Origin: JAXMEB01 sp046348545
Lineage (GTDB): Bacteria > Pseudomonadota > Gammaproteobacteria > Berkiellales > Berkiellaceae
Reading direction: 5' to 3'
NCBI GenBank assembly: GCA_046348545.1
Contig: JAXMEB010000002.1
Location: 124,001-188,000 of the forward strand
Length of the DNA: 64,000 nucleotides
In this document: positions 26,371-34,535 of the stretch, in pieces
Layout: every line of letters starts with the position of its first letter
How positions within the stretch are numbered: the first letter of the stretch is position 1
Notes under the pieces: model-generated
Database searches by the model: none
Seen by the model: only the letters and a program-made list of their open reading frames with translations
What the model was told of the DNA's origin: nothing
Made by a program: the position numbers and the translations under genes

Positions 26371-27091
26371 AATCTGTGGAATCACTAATCTGGAGGATGC
26401 GTTACTTGCTGCGAATAATGGTGCGTGGGCGATTGGATTTAATTTTTATAAAAATTCACCTCGTTATGTGTCATTCAAGAAAGCGAGAGAAATCACTTCA
26501 AAATTGCCTAAAAATATTATAAAAGTTGGGATTCTCATCGATTATTCCAAAGATGAGATGTGTGATGCTTTAGAGTTTCTTGATTTGATTCAAATATACC
26601 CTTCACAGCTGAATTTTCGGGGTTGTTGCCTTCGCGATTCTCGCCGCAGTCACATACCTTGTGTACACTCCTGCGTCTCGAACGCTCGGCGCCTACCCGA
26701 AAAATCATCTGTTGTGGGTATATATGGGCCAGAGGTGACATTTTTGGATAAAAGCCGCTTTATACTGGCATTTCAGGCCTCTTCTAAAAATGAGTTACCT
26801 GAACATACCCTATTGCAAGAATATGGTTATATATTACTTGATGCCCCAAAGCAAGAAGATGAGTTGCTGGGTGGTACTGGTAGGCTTTCTAATTGGGATT
26901 TGGCGAGAGAGCTCGCCAAAGACTACAAGCTTATTTTAGCCGGTGGGTTAAATAGTTCTAATGTGCTAACCGCCATAGAGCAGGTGCGCCCGTTTGCAGT
27001 TGATGTCGCAAGCGGGGTTGAAGAGCGACCTGGGATTAAAAATCCACTGGCTGTAAAAGAATTTATAATGGGGTGTCAACATGTCGAATAA
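26360..27091 (+). CDS. trpF: Phosphoribosylanthranilate isomerase with 42-residue in-frame insert
   Basis: TrpF isomerises PRA to CdRP. Catalytic Cys is in SKICGITNLEDALL and catalytic Asp in FAVDVASGVEERPGIK. The protein is 243 residues; removing a 42-codon insert (residues 79-120) leaves 201, the usual size. The insert splits the family motif corresponding to D-x-V-Q-L-H-G-x-E into LDLIQ and IYGPE, at the end of strand beta-4. It is encoded by a copy of the palindromic element and contains no stop in this frame. The insert is Arg- and Cys-rich and unlike TrpF. Whether the enzyme is active is not known; the flanks and catalytic residues are well kept, which suggests selection still acts. GAAGG precedes the ATG. 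Confidence 0.93.
   Translation: MKSKICGITNLEDALLAANNGAWAIGFNFYKNSPRYVSFKKAREITSKLPKNIIKVGILIDYSKDEMCDALEFLDLIQIYPSQLNFRGCCLRDSRRSHIPCVHSCVSNARRLPEKSSVVGIYGPEVTFLDKSRFILAFQASSKNELPEHTLLQEYGYILLDAPKQEDELLGGTGRLSNWDLARELAKDYKLILAGGLNSSNVLTAIEQVRPFAVDVASGVEERPGIKNPLAVKEFIMGCQHVE
26594..26724 (+). mobile_element. Palindromic element inserted in frame within trpF
   Basis: This copy begins ATATACCCTTCACAG and ends CTGTTGTGGGTATATA. The direct repeat ATATA at both edges (26594-26598 and 26720-26724) marks a 5-bp target duplication. The unit from the first ATA codon (26594) to the second (26720) is 126 bp, exactly 42 codons, so the trpF frame is kept; excising it restores CAA ATA TAT GGG. It is about 95 % identical, by hand count, to the inverted copy at 20799-20926. 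The behaviour is like that of Rickettsia palindromic elements, although I cannot claim sequence relation. Confidence 0.92.
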
Positions 27092-28280
27092 AAAAGGGTA
27101 TTTCGGGGAATATGGTGGTGCTTATGCACCTGAAACATTAATTGCACCACTTTCAGAATTGGAAGCTGCATATCTAAAATTTCAACATGAAGAAAGCTTT
27201 AAGCAAGAGTTACAAGATTTACTCAAGCACTTTGTAGGCAGGCCAACACCATTATACTTTGCAAAAAGTCTAACGAATCATCTTGGTGGAGCGCAAATAT
27301 ATCTAAAGCGCGAAGATTTAACCCATACGGGTGCCCATAAAATCAACAATACGGTTGGCCAAGGGCTACTCGCAAAACATATGGGTAAACGCAGGTTGAT
27401 AGCAGAGACGGGTGCCGGGCAGCATGGCGTTGCAACTGCAACCATAGCAAGTCTACTCGGCATGGAATGTGTTGTTTATATGGGAGCGGTTGATATCAAG
27501 CGGCAGCACCTGAATGTCATACGCATGCAAATTTTGGGTGCGGAAGTACGTGCAGTACATAATGGATCTCAAACCCTCAAAGATGCGACGTCTGAGGCAA
27601 TGCGTGATTGGGTTAGCAACATTAAAGATAGCTACTATGTTCTAGGCTCAGCACTGGGGCCGCATCCCTATCCTACAATAGTCAGAGATTTTCAGAGAAT
27701 TATTGGAATTGAGGCGAGGAGGCAAATATTAGAGATGATTGGTGGGTTGCCAGATGAATTGGTTGCGTGCGTTGGTGGCGGTAGCAATTCGATTGGCTTA
27801 TTTCATCCTTTTTTAGATGATTTTCAGGTCAAAATGACCGGCATTGAAGCTGGGGGTATTGGCCCACATCTCGGGCAGCATGCGGCCAGATTTAAGGGTG
27901 GAAGGCCAGGTGTGCTACAAGGGACTAAGAGCTATCTTTTGCAAGACGACCACGGCAACGTTTGCAACACGCATAGTGTTTCAGCAGGGCTTGATTACCC
28001 CAGTTTAGGGCCAGAACATGCTTATTTGCATGATACAGGACGCGTTAATTATACCTATGCAACAGACCAAGAGGCCTTGCATGCAGCTTTTACGCTTGCA
28101 AAGCTAGAGGGAATTATTCCAGCATTAGAAAGTGCACACGCTATAGCATATGCCGTTAAATCAGCTGCACTTTTGCCTAAAAGTTACGGAATGCTAATAG
28201 GACTTTCTGGCAGGGGAGATAAGGATGTAGAAACATTAGCAACCTATTTGGAGAATAAAAATGATAAAAGCGGCATTTGA
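27081..28280 (+). CDS. trpB: Tryptophan synthase beta chain
   Basis: TrpB condenses indole with serine on PLP. The PLP lysine lies in LTHTGAHKINNTVGQ, the phosphate-binding loop is CVGGGSNSIG and the central ETGAGQHGVATA motif is intact. LKREDL and HTGAHK mark it as the classical TrpB1 form. Length 399 is normal. The ATG overlaps trpF by 11 bp, and trpA starts 20 bp before the trpB stop, so alpha and beta chains are tightly coupled. Confidence 0.97.
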   Translation: MSNKKGYFGEYGGAYAPETLIAPLSELEAAYLKFQHEESFKQELQDLLKHFVGRPTPLYFAKSLTNHLGGAQIYLKREDLTHTGAHKINNTVGQGLLAKHMGKRRLIAETGAGQHGVATATIASLLGMECVVYMGAVDIKRQHLNVIRMQILGAEVRAVHNGSQTLKDATSEAMRDWVSNIKDSYYVLGSALGPHPYPTIVRDFQRIIGIEARRQILEMIGGLPDELVACVGGGSNSIGLFHPFLDDFQVKMTGIEAGGIGPHLGQHAARFKGGRPGVLQGTKSYLLQDDHGNVCNTHSVSAGLDYPSLGPEHAYLHDTGRVNYTYATDQEALHAAFTLAKLEGIIPALESAHAIAYAVKSAALLPKSYGMLIGLSGRGDKDVETLATYLENKNDKSGI

Positions 28281-29040
28281 CAACCATCAGTCTATATTTA
28301 TCCCATTTATTATGGCGGGACACCCTAATTTAGAAGTATCAACAAAAGCTGTTATAGCGCTTGCGCAAGCTGGGGCTGATATCATAGAGCTTGGAGTGCC
28401 CTTTTCTGATCCGATTGCGGATGGCCCAGTGAATCAAAAGGCTGCTGAGGTCGCGATAGAAAATGGTATGAATTTAGGTAAAGTATTGACACAGGTACAA
28501 GAAATAAGGGAGATGGGTTGTAAAACGCCAATCATACTGTTTACTTACCTTAATCCGATTTTAGCGCTCGGTTACGATACATTTTGTCACCGAGCTAAAG
28601 CAGCTGCAGTAGATGGCGTGCTCATTGTAGATCTTCCACCGGAAGAGGGTCAGGATTTGTACGCAATGTTTCACGAGGTTGGGCTAGAAATTGTGTTGCT
28701 TGTATCGCCCACAACAGCTCCAGGCAGATTACCTTTGTATATTAAACTGGAGCCAAGCTTTATTTATTATATCTCAAGGCTTTCTGTAACGGGTATTCAG
28801 CAAGATTTATCGAATACTTTAGAGGAGGAGCTCGATGAATTACGTAAGGCTATCCCAAATACAAAAATAGCAGTAGGGTTTGGCATATCATCCCTAGAAC
28901 AAGCGCGACATGTCAGTCAGATTGCTGATGGGGTCATTATAGGGAGCAAACTGGTTTCAACGCTCGAAAGGGGTGGGGTCGATACCCTCCAAGATAAAGC
29001 AAAAGAATTTGCAGATCTTATACATGGGGATAATTTATGA
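28261..29040 (+). CDS. trpA: Tryptophan synthase alpha chain
   Basis: TrpA splits indole-3-glycerol phosphate and channels indole to TrpB. Catalytic Glu is in IIELGVPFSDP and catalytic Asp in SDPIADGPV; YISRLSVTGIQ (usually YLLSRAGVTG) and GFGIS phosphate-binding residues follow. Length 259 is normal. GGAG is located eight bases before the ATG. It is the last gene of the run; no clear intrinsic terminator is seen in the 193 bp before rpsF. Confidence 0.96.
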   Translation: MIKAAFDNHQSIFIPFIMAGHPNLEVSTKAVIALAQAGADIIELGVPFSDPIADGPVNQKAAEVAIENGMNLGKVLTQVQEIREMGCKTPIILFTYLNPILALGYDTFCHRAKAAAVDGVLIVDLPPEEGQDLYAMFHEVGLEIVLLVSPTTAPGRLPLYIKLEPSFIYYISRLSVTGIQQDLSNTLEEELDELRKAIPNTKIAVGFGISSLEQARHVSQIADGVIIGSKLVSTLERGGVDTLQDKAKEFADLIHGDNL

Positions 29041-29233
29041 GCGTTATAGATGCGAGCCACCATCCAATCTTTGCCCTTTAATTCTGTTGCTCGAAGGCGG
29101 GGGCTTCAAAACAGAGGTGCAAGTCGCTATACTACCGCATTCTTGCCTCTCAGGGGCATTAAGTTATTTAATGAACTTTCTCCTTGCACAGGCCTAGTCG
29201 GTCTGCGCTAGTATGAACCATAAGGAGTAGCCA

Positions 29234-29632
29234 ATGGCTCAACTTAGACATTACGAAATCGTCTTTTTAGTCCATCCAGACCAAAGCGAACAAGTCCCCG
29301 TCATGATCGAACGGTATCGTGGCATGATTGAAAAGGGTGACGGTAAAATACATCGCCTGGAAGATTGGGGACGCAGACAACTCGCTTACCCAATTGAAAA
29401 GCTTCATAAAGCACATTATGTTTTAATGAACATTGAATGTGACAGCGAAACACTCAAAGAATTGAAGCATACCTTTCGTTATAACGATGCGATTTTAAGA
29501 GAGCTCATTCTTTGCCGTAAAGAGGCTTTAACGGATACATCTATTATGATGCGTCCAGAAGATGATAAAGAGCGTGGCGGCGATAGACGTGATCGCTATG
29601 AAGAAATTGCTGAAGAAATGATGATGGATTAA
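29234..29632 (+). CDS. rpsF: 30S ribosomal protein bS6
   Basis: bS6 binds the central domain of 16S rRNA together with bS18. The protein begins MAQLRHYEIVFLVHPDQSEQ and contains KLHKAHYVLMNIEC and NDAILRELILCRKE, all typical. The C-terminal tail is Asp/Glu/Arg-rich, and the length of 132 is near E. coli. AAGGAG precedes the ATG. rpsR follows at 10 bp; priB, which separates them in E. coli, is absent. Confidence 0.98.
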   Translation: MAQLRHYEIVFLVHPDQSEQVPVMIERYRGMIEKGDGKIHRLEDWGRRQLAYPIEKLHKAHYVLMNIECDSETLKELKHTFRYNDAILRELILCRKEALTDTSIMMRPEDDKERGGDRRDRYEEIAEEMMMD

Positions 29633-29642
29633 GGGGCAAAAT

Positions 29643-29879
29643 ATGAGTGTTCGTTTTCGTAGTAGTAAGAAAAAATACTGTCCTTTTACAACAAACAAGA
29701 TCCCTAAGGATTTGATTGATTTCAAAAATGTGCGTTTTTTAAGAAAGTACATTACTGAGACCGGAAAGATTGTGCCCAGTCGAATCACGGGCGTAAAGAA
29801 CATTTATCAACATGCTTTGGCTCGAGAAATTAAGTACGCAAGATACTTAGCGCTTTTGCCATATTGTGATCGTCACTAA
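29643..29879 (+). CDS. rpsR: 30S ribosomal protein bS18
   Basis: bS18 is the partner of bS6. The sequence KKYCPFTTNKIPKDLIDFKN, RFLRKYITETGKIVPSRITG and LAREIKYARYLALLPY is highly conserved. Length 78 is normal. Its end overlaps the downstream membrane protein gene by 14 bp. Confidence 0.98.
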   Translation: MSVRFRSSKKKYCPFTTNKIPKDLIDFKNVRFLRKYITETGKIVPSRITGVKNIYQHALAREIKYARYLALLPYCDRH

Positions 29880-30831
29880 AAGTGGATTAAGTAGTCTATT
29901 ACGGCATCCATTTGGGATGCCATTTTATTTAGCGTTGTTCATTCTATTAGCTCAAAGTGTTTTATTTTCAGCGATAGGATGGGTGATAAGTGGTGCTTTG
30001 GTTGCCACCCTTGTCATAGCATGGTCTTGGCGTAGCATTGTTTTAACTATTGGCATTGCGTCCAGTATAGTCGCGACGACGTTATTGACTCTGCAACAAG
30101 ATATATTAAGTGTGTTGCACTCTACCTTTTGGTATTTAAGCATCGTAGCGCTAATATCAGTCGGGATTAGATGGCGCCGAGGGCTGGGTGCAGCGGTTGA
30201 GACAGTATGCTTATCGCTCCTTGCATTAAGTTTGATTGCAACGCAGTATGGGTTGTTTGAGCGCGATATTTGGCGTAAAACCATTTGGAAGGAGTCCAGT
30301 GTTTCTGTCAGTATTCAAGCACTCACGCAACACGGCCAATCCTTAATGCCCTTTGAGGCATTGGCGGATATGTTGGCCGCAAATTGGTTGCTTTTGTACT
30401 TTGTAGCGGGTCTGGTGGCATGGTGGATTGGCTGTTGGTGGTTCAGGCGTTATTCAGCAATAGGAACGCCTAAGTTACGCCTTGCTGTTCGAGTCAAGCT
30501 AGTGACTTTGTTTTTCTCGAAAGCATTTGTTGTGAGCGTGTTGCTGCTTGGTATTGGATCTCTCGTATTGAGGGAAAAGCTCACAATAACCTGGTGGAAT
30601 GCTTTGACATCGATCTGCCACGTTGGGGTGGTTGCGCTTTGTCTACAAGGATTGACGATGCTGTACTGTTTTCTAAAAAAGAGACGGTACGGTGGTTGGG
30701 GATTAACTGCTATTTATGCCGCTTTAATTGTATACCCCTCGATCAGTTGGGTGACCGTTGCGGGTTTGGCAGGATTAGATACTTGGTATGATTTTGCGAA
30801 TCGCAAAAAATACCTTAAACAGCTTGGTTAA
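29866..30831 (+). CDS. DUF2232-type predicted membrane protein
   Basis: A 321-residue integral membrane protein with about eight hydrophobic helices spread over its length. Genes of the DUF2232 (YybS-like) family often lie between rpsR and rplI in gammaproteobacteria, and both position and topology fit; the function is unknown. The GTG at 29866 overlaps the end of rpsR. The gene ends 15 bp before rplI, so it is probably transcribed with the ribosomal protein genes. Confidence 0.8.
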   Translation: MIVTKSGLSSLLRHPFGMPFYLALFILLAQSVLFSAIGWVISGALVATLVIAWSWRSIVLTIGIASSIVATTLLTLQQDILSVLHSTFWYLSIVALISVGIRWRRGLGAAVETVCLSLLALSLIATQYGLFERDIWRKTIWKESSVSVSIQALTQHGQSLMPFEALADMLAANWLLLYFVAGLVAWWIGCWWFRRYSAIGTPKLRLAVRVKLVTLFFSKAFVVSVLLLGIGSLVLREKLTITWWNALTSICHVGVVALCLQGLTMLYCFLKKRRYGGWGLTAIYAALIVYPSISWVTVAGLAGLDTWYDFANRKKYLKQLG

Positions 30832-30846
30832 ATGATGAGGTGACCG

Positions 30847-31299
30847 ATGGAAGTAATACTCCTTGAAAATGTTAGAAATTTAGGCAAGTTTGGCCATAAA
30901 GTTAAGGTGGCTAAAGGTTATGGGCGGAATTTTTTAATCCCCCAAGGCAAGGCGGTCCCCGCCTCTTCTGATAACTTAGCAAAATTTGAAGCAAGGCGTG
31001 CCGATCTTGAGCAAGCTGCTAAATCAAGACTCGTTGCTGCACAAGCAAGAGCCGCTGAAATTGCAGCAATTGCTCTTAAAATTGCGGCAAAGGCAGCTGA
31101 AGAAGGCAAGCTTTACGGTTCAATTGGGACACTTGAAATTTCTCGCGCATTTAAGCAGCAGGGCGTTGAAGTGAGCCGCAATGAAATTAGACTGCCAGAA
31201 GGTCCATTTCGTGAAATCGGTGAGTTTACCATTGAAATCCAGCTTCATGCTGAAGTTGTCACAGAAGCGAAATTGCAGATTGTACCTGAACGTGACTAA
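30847..31299 (+). CDS. rplI: 50S ribosomal protein bL9
   Basis: bL9 binds domain V of 23S rRNA and reaches toward the neighbouring ribosome through a long helix. The N-domain VILLENVRNLGKFGHKVKVAKGYGRNFLIPQ is nearly invariant; the Ala-rich connecting helix (about residues 45-80) and the C-domain are complete. Length 150 is standard. A GAGGTGACC-like ribosome site precedes the ATG. Confidence 0.98.
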   Translation: MEVILLENVRNLGKFGHKVKVAKGYGRNFLIPQGKAVPASSDNLAKFEARRADLEQAAKSRLVAAQARAAEIAAIALKIAAKAAEEGKLYGSIGTLEISRAFKQQGVEVSRNEIRLPEGPFREIGEFTIEIQLHAEVVTEAKLQIVPERD

Positions 31300-31308
31300 T
31301 TAATAATA

Positions 31309-31338
31309 TTGACGGCCGTTTGGTCGGAACGATATAGC
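31309..31338 (+). promoter_or_regulatory. Candidate sigma-70 promoter of dnaB
   Basis: TTGACG, an 18-base spacer, then TATAGC, located 53-82 bp before the dnaB ATG. A perfect 8-bp inverted repeat (GCATGGCA at 31337-31344, TGCCATGC at 31364-31371) begins at the -10 box and covers the expected transcription start, so it could be an operator or a 5'-UTR hairpin. Confidence 0.45.
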
Positions 31339-31390
31339 ATGGCAGACAGGCGTGTTAGCTTTATGCCATGCGAATTATGAGGGCTTAATC

Positions 31391-32785
31391 ATGGATGCAA
31401 CGGTCGCAGATGAAAAAAATGATATTGCGCGTAAGTTCAAGGTTCCACCTCATTCTATTGAAGCTGAGCAAGCTGTTTTAGGCGGGCTACTCTTAGACAA
31501 TGCCGCTTGGGATCAGATTGCCGGCAAGGTGAATAAATTAAACTTTTATCGAGATGATCATCGTTTAATTTTCCAAGCTATCTCCGATTTAGTTTCAAAC
31601 GACAAACCCGCTGACGTCATCACTGTTACAGAATTTCTTGAGAAGCACGCCAAACTTGATCAAGCAGGTGGACTCGCTTACATTGGGGAACTTGCGAAAA
31701 ATACACCAAGTGCAGCCAATATAGCGGCATATGCTGAAATTGTTCATGAACGTGCGGTTTTAAGAGATTTAATTTCAGTTGGTGCTGAAATCGCAGATTT
31801 GGGCTTTAATCCCAAAGGACTCGCTAGCCGAGAAATCTTGGATGAAGCCGAGAAGCGAGTTTTCGAGATTGCAGAGCAAGATTCCAAAGGCGATGGCCCA
31901 GAAAATATTCGTCAGATTGTTTCTCGGACCCTAGATAAAATTGAGGAACGTTTTCAAAGCAAAAGTAGCATGACGGGCATGTCTACCGGCTTTAAAGATC
32001 TAGATAAATTGACGAGCGGATTGCAACCCGGTGATTTGGTCATTGTTGCAGGACGTCCTTCGATGGGTAAAACGCTTTTGGGGTTGAACATTGCAGAACA
32101 TGCAGCTATTCGTGGACATCAAGCTGTTCTTTTCTTCAGCATGGAAATGCCCGGTGAACAACTTGCAATGAGAATGCTCTCTTCACTTGGGAGAATTGAC
32201 CAAAATAAACTTCGCACAGGTCAACTTTCAAGCGAAGATTGGACACGAATTACCAGCGCAGTTACTACCTTAAGTGCAGCCAATTTATTTATCGATGAAT
32301 CACCGGGGTTATCGCCTGTTGAGTTGCGAGCCAGAGCAAGACGTCTGGCAAGAGAGCATGAAGGTGGTTTAGGTCTAGTGGTTGTTGACTACTTGCAGCT
32401 GATGCGTAGTGATCGTTTTCAAGAAAATCGCACAGCCGAAATTTCTGAAATTTCGCGCTCACTCAAAACATTGGCTAAAGAACTCAAAGTCCCTGTCATT
32501 GCACTATCGCAGCTAAATCGAAGCCTTGAGCAACGTCCGAATAAGCGGCCGGTGATGAGTGATTTACGTGAATCTGGAGCGATCGAACAAGATGCGGATT
32601 TGATTGCTTTTATTTATCGTGATGAAGTTTATCATGAGGATAGTCCAGATAAAGGTACTGCTGAAATCTTAATCGCTAAACAGCGAAATGGTCCCATTGG
32701 TATGGTGAGGCTAGCATTCTTAGGTCAATTTACACGATTTGATAATTTTATGAGTGAGCAAGCTTTTGTTAGTGCAGGTGGATAG
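31391..32785 (+). CDS. dnaB: Replicative DNA helicase DnaB
   Basis: DnaB is the hexameric 5'-3' helicase at the fork. The N-terminal domain starts KVPPHSIEAEQAVLGGLLLD, followed by the RecA-like C-domain with Walker A AGRPSMGKTLLGLN, VVVDYLQLM and SDLRESGAIEQDADLI. No intein is present. The frame is open from 31352, but ATG 31391 (MDATVADEKND) with GAGGG upstream gives the normal 464 residues. The stop overlaps the alr GTG by one base. Confidence 0.97.
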   Translation: MDATVADEKNDIARKFKVPPHSIEAEQAVLGGLLLDNAAWDQIAGKVNKLNFYRDDHRLIFQAISDLVSNDKPADVITVTEFLEKHAKLDQAGGLAYIGELAKNTPSAANIAAYAEIVHERAVLRDLISVGAEIADLGFNPKGLASREILDEAEKRVFEIAEQDSKGDGPENIRQIVSRTLDKIEERFQSKSSMTGMSTGFKDLDKLTSGLQPGDLVIVAGRPSMGKTLLGLNIAEHAAIRGHQAVLFFSMEMPGEQLAMRMLSSLGRIDQNKLRTGQLSSEDWTRITSAVTTLSAANLFIDESPGLSPVELRARARRLAREHEGGLGLVVVDYLQLMRSDRFQENRTAEISEISRSLKTLAKELKVPVIALSQLNRSLEQRPNKRPVMSDLRESGAIEQDADLIAFIYRDEVYHEDSPDKGTAEILIAKQRNGPIGMVRLAFLGQFTRFDNFMSEQAFVSAGG

Positions 32786-33861
32786 TGACGCGAATTGTCA
32801 ACGCTGAAATCTCTGTTGAAGCCTTAAATCATAATTATCAGCGTGTGAAGCAAATTTCCAATGGGCGCCGAGTTCTGGCCATGGTTAAAGCCAATGGATA
32901 TGGGCATGGGTTGATCCCGGTTTCAAAGGCGTTGACAGCAGCAGACGCTCTAGGCGTTGCCCGCTTGGAAGAAGGTGTCTTAATCGCCGAAGCTAACATT
33001 AAAACGCCGGTCGTTTTAATGGAGGGTTGTTTTTCTGAGGAAGAACTTAAAACAGCGGTACACCATCATTTTCAAATTGTCGTTCATGCGCCTTATCAAG
33101 TCACCGACTTATTGAAATGTAAATCAATTCAAGATGCGCCTTTCAACGTTTGGATGAAAATCAATACGGGCATGAATCGCCTGGGATTTACTCGATCTAA
33201 ATTCGAAGCAGCTTATGATGCTTTGAAAGATCAAAAGCATATCAACATCCTTGGGTTTATGACTCATTTTGCGCAAGCAGATGAGGTTAATGTACAAGCG
33301 ACCGCAAATCAGTATCAGCTATTTGCAGAAATTGTAGGCCAAAGGCCAGGACTGCGCTCTTCGGCCAATTCAGCTGCGATTTTAGCGTGGCCGCACACCC
33401 ATGTGGATTGGGTTCGCCCTGGTTTAATGTTGTATGGAGCATCTCCATTTTCTGATAAAACAGGCCGAGAACTTGGATTGAAACCCGTAATGCGTTTAAC
33501 CACCGAGATTATTGCCATTCAGGATTTGAATCCTGGTGATCAGATCGGATATGGTGGCATCCATCGGTGCGACAGCCCCCAGCGCATCGCTATTGCAGCC
33601 ATTGGTTATGGTGATGGATACCCTTGGAGTGCTATAGGGGCGCCTGTTTATGTACAGGGTGTCGTGACAAAGACCTTGGGTCGAGTTTCGATGGATATGA
33701 TAGCAATAGATATTTCCGATATTCCAAATGCCAACCTTCGGTCTGAAGTTGAGATTTGGGGGCCTAATGTGCCTGTCGAAGTCGTGGCAAAAACTTGTAA
33801 AACTTTGCCCTATGAGCTCTTCACTCGTCTGACTCGACGAGTGAAGTTACAAATGGTTTAA
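32785..33861 (+). CDS. alr: Alanine racemase
   Basis: Alr interconverts L- and D-alanine for peptidoglycan. The PLP lysine is in MVKANGYGHG near residue 34, the PLP-binding tyrosine side in VRPGLMLYGASP, and the second catalytic Tyr in QIGYGGIHRCD. Length 358 is normal. The start is a GTG that shares its G with the dnaB stop. dnaB-alr is a conserved gammaproteobacterial pair. The 3' end overlaps ppa (opposite strand) by 4 bp. Confidence 0.96.
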   Translation: MTRIVNAEISVEALNHNYQRVKQISNGRRVLAMVKANGYGHGLIPVSKALTAADALGVARLEEGVLIAEANIKTPVVLMEGCFSEEELKTAVHHHFQIVVHAPYQVTDLLKCKSIQDAPFNVWMKINTGMNRLGFTRSKFEAAYDALKDQKHINILGFMTHFAQADEVNVQATANQYQLFAEIVGQRPGLRSSANSAAILAWPHTHVDWVRPGLMLYGASPFSDKTGRELGLKPVMRLTTEIIAIQDLNPGDQIGYGGIHRCDSPQRIAIAAIGYGDGYPWSAIGAPVYVQGVVTKTLGRVSMDMIAIDISDIPNANLRSEVEIWGPNVPVEVVAKTCKTLPYELFTRLTRRVKLQMV

Positions 33862-34406
33862 AATGCGGGTTTTTCAGCCGCATCCTCATATTGTTTGATT
33901 GATTTCAGAATTTCTTGACGAGCAACATCGGGACCTTCCCATCCTTCTAATTTTACCCATTTGCCTGCTTCTAGATCTTTATAATGTGTAAAGAAATGTC
34001 CGATTTGATCGAGTAACAGCTTAGGTAAATCATCGATCGTTTTAACATGTTTATAGAGGGGAGTTAGTTTATCGACTGGTACAGCAATCACTTTCACATC
34101 GAATCCTGATTCATCTGACATTTTAAGCATGCCGACAGGACGGCAACGCACAACCGTGCCATGGATAAGGGTATAAGGGCTGACGACCAATACATCAACA
34201 GGATCACCATCATCTGATAAGGTATGGGGGATATACCCATAATCGCAAGGATAATGCATTGGGGTGGACATGAAACGATCAACAAACAGTGCGCCAGATT
34301 CTTTGTCTACTTCATATTTGATGGGTTCGCTTCGGGCCGGAATTTCAATGATAACATTGACATCATTTGGGACATCTCGTCCCGCCTTAACGTGACATAA
34401 GCTCAT
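33858..34406 (-). CDS. ppa: Inorganic pyrophosphatase
   Basis: Ppa hydrolyses pyrophosphate, pulling biosynthetic reactions forward. It is a family I enzyme: IEIPARSEPIKYEVDK, HYPCDYGYIPHTLSDDGDPVDVL with the metal-binding aspartates, and HFFTHYKDLEAGKWV. An upstream in-frame ATG at 34442 exists, but MSLCHVKAGRDVPND at 34406 with GAGGA upstream is the family start (182 residues). Confidence 0.97.
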   Translation of the reverse strand: MSLCHVKAGRDVPNDVNVIIEIPARSEPIKYEVDKESGALFVDRFMSTPMHYPCDYGYIPHTLSDDGDPVDVLVVSPYTLIHGTVVRCRPVGMLKMSDESGFDVKVIAVPVDKLTPLYKHVKTIDDLPKLLLDQIGHFFTHYKDLEAGKWVKLEGWEGPDVARQEILKSIKQYEDAAEKPAF

Positions 34407-34535
34407 GGGATAATCCTCATTAGTGACGGTAATGGGGGCCATTATAACGGGTTTTGAGGTGAATTGAATGCCAGTTTCCTTTTAAACATTGAAGTGATAC
34501 TCTATTTAGTCAGTGTGATGTATTCTATTTTCAAT

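Noticed and set aside
26535..26741. 68-codon minus-strand frame within trpF
   Set aside because: It is the antisense reading of the palindromic element; the element is open in several frames, but this frame has no start context.
29184..29214. Promoter TTGCAC/TAGTAT before rpsF
   Set aside because: Spacer of 19 and an expected start that would fall on the ribosome site.
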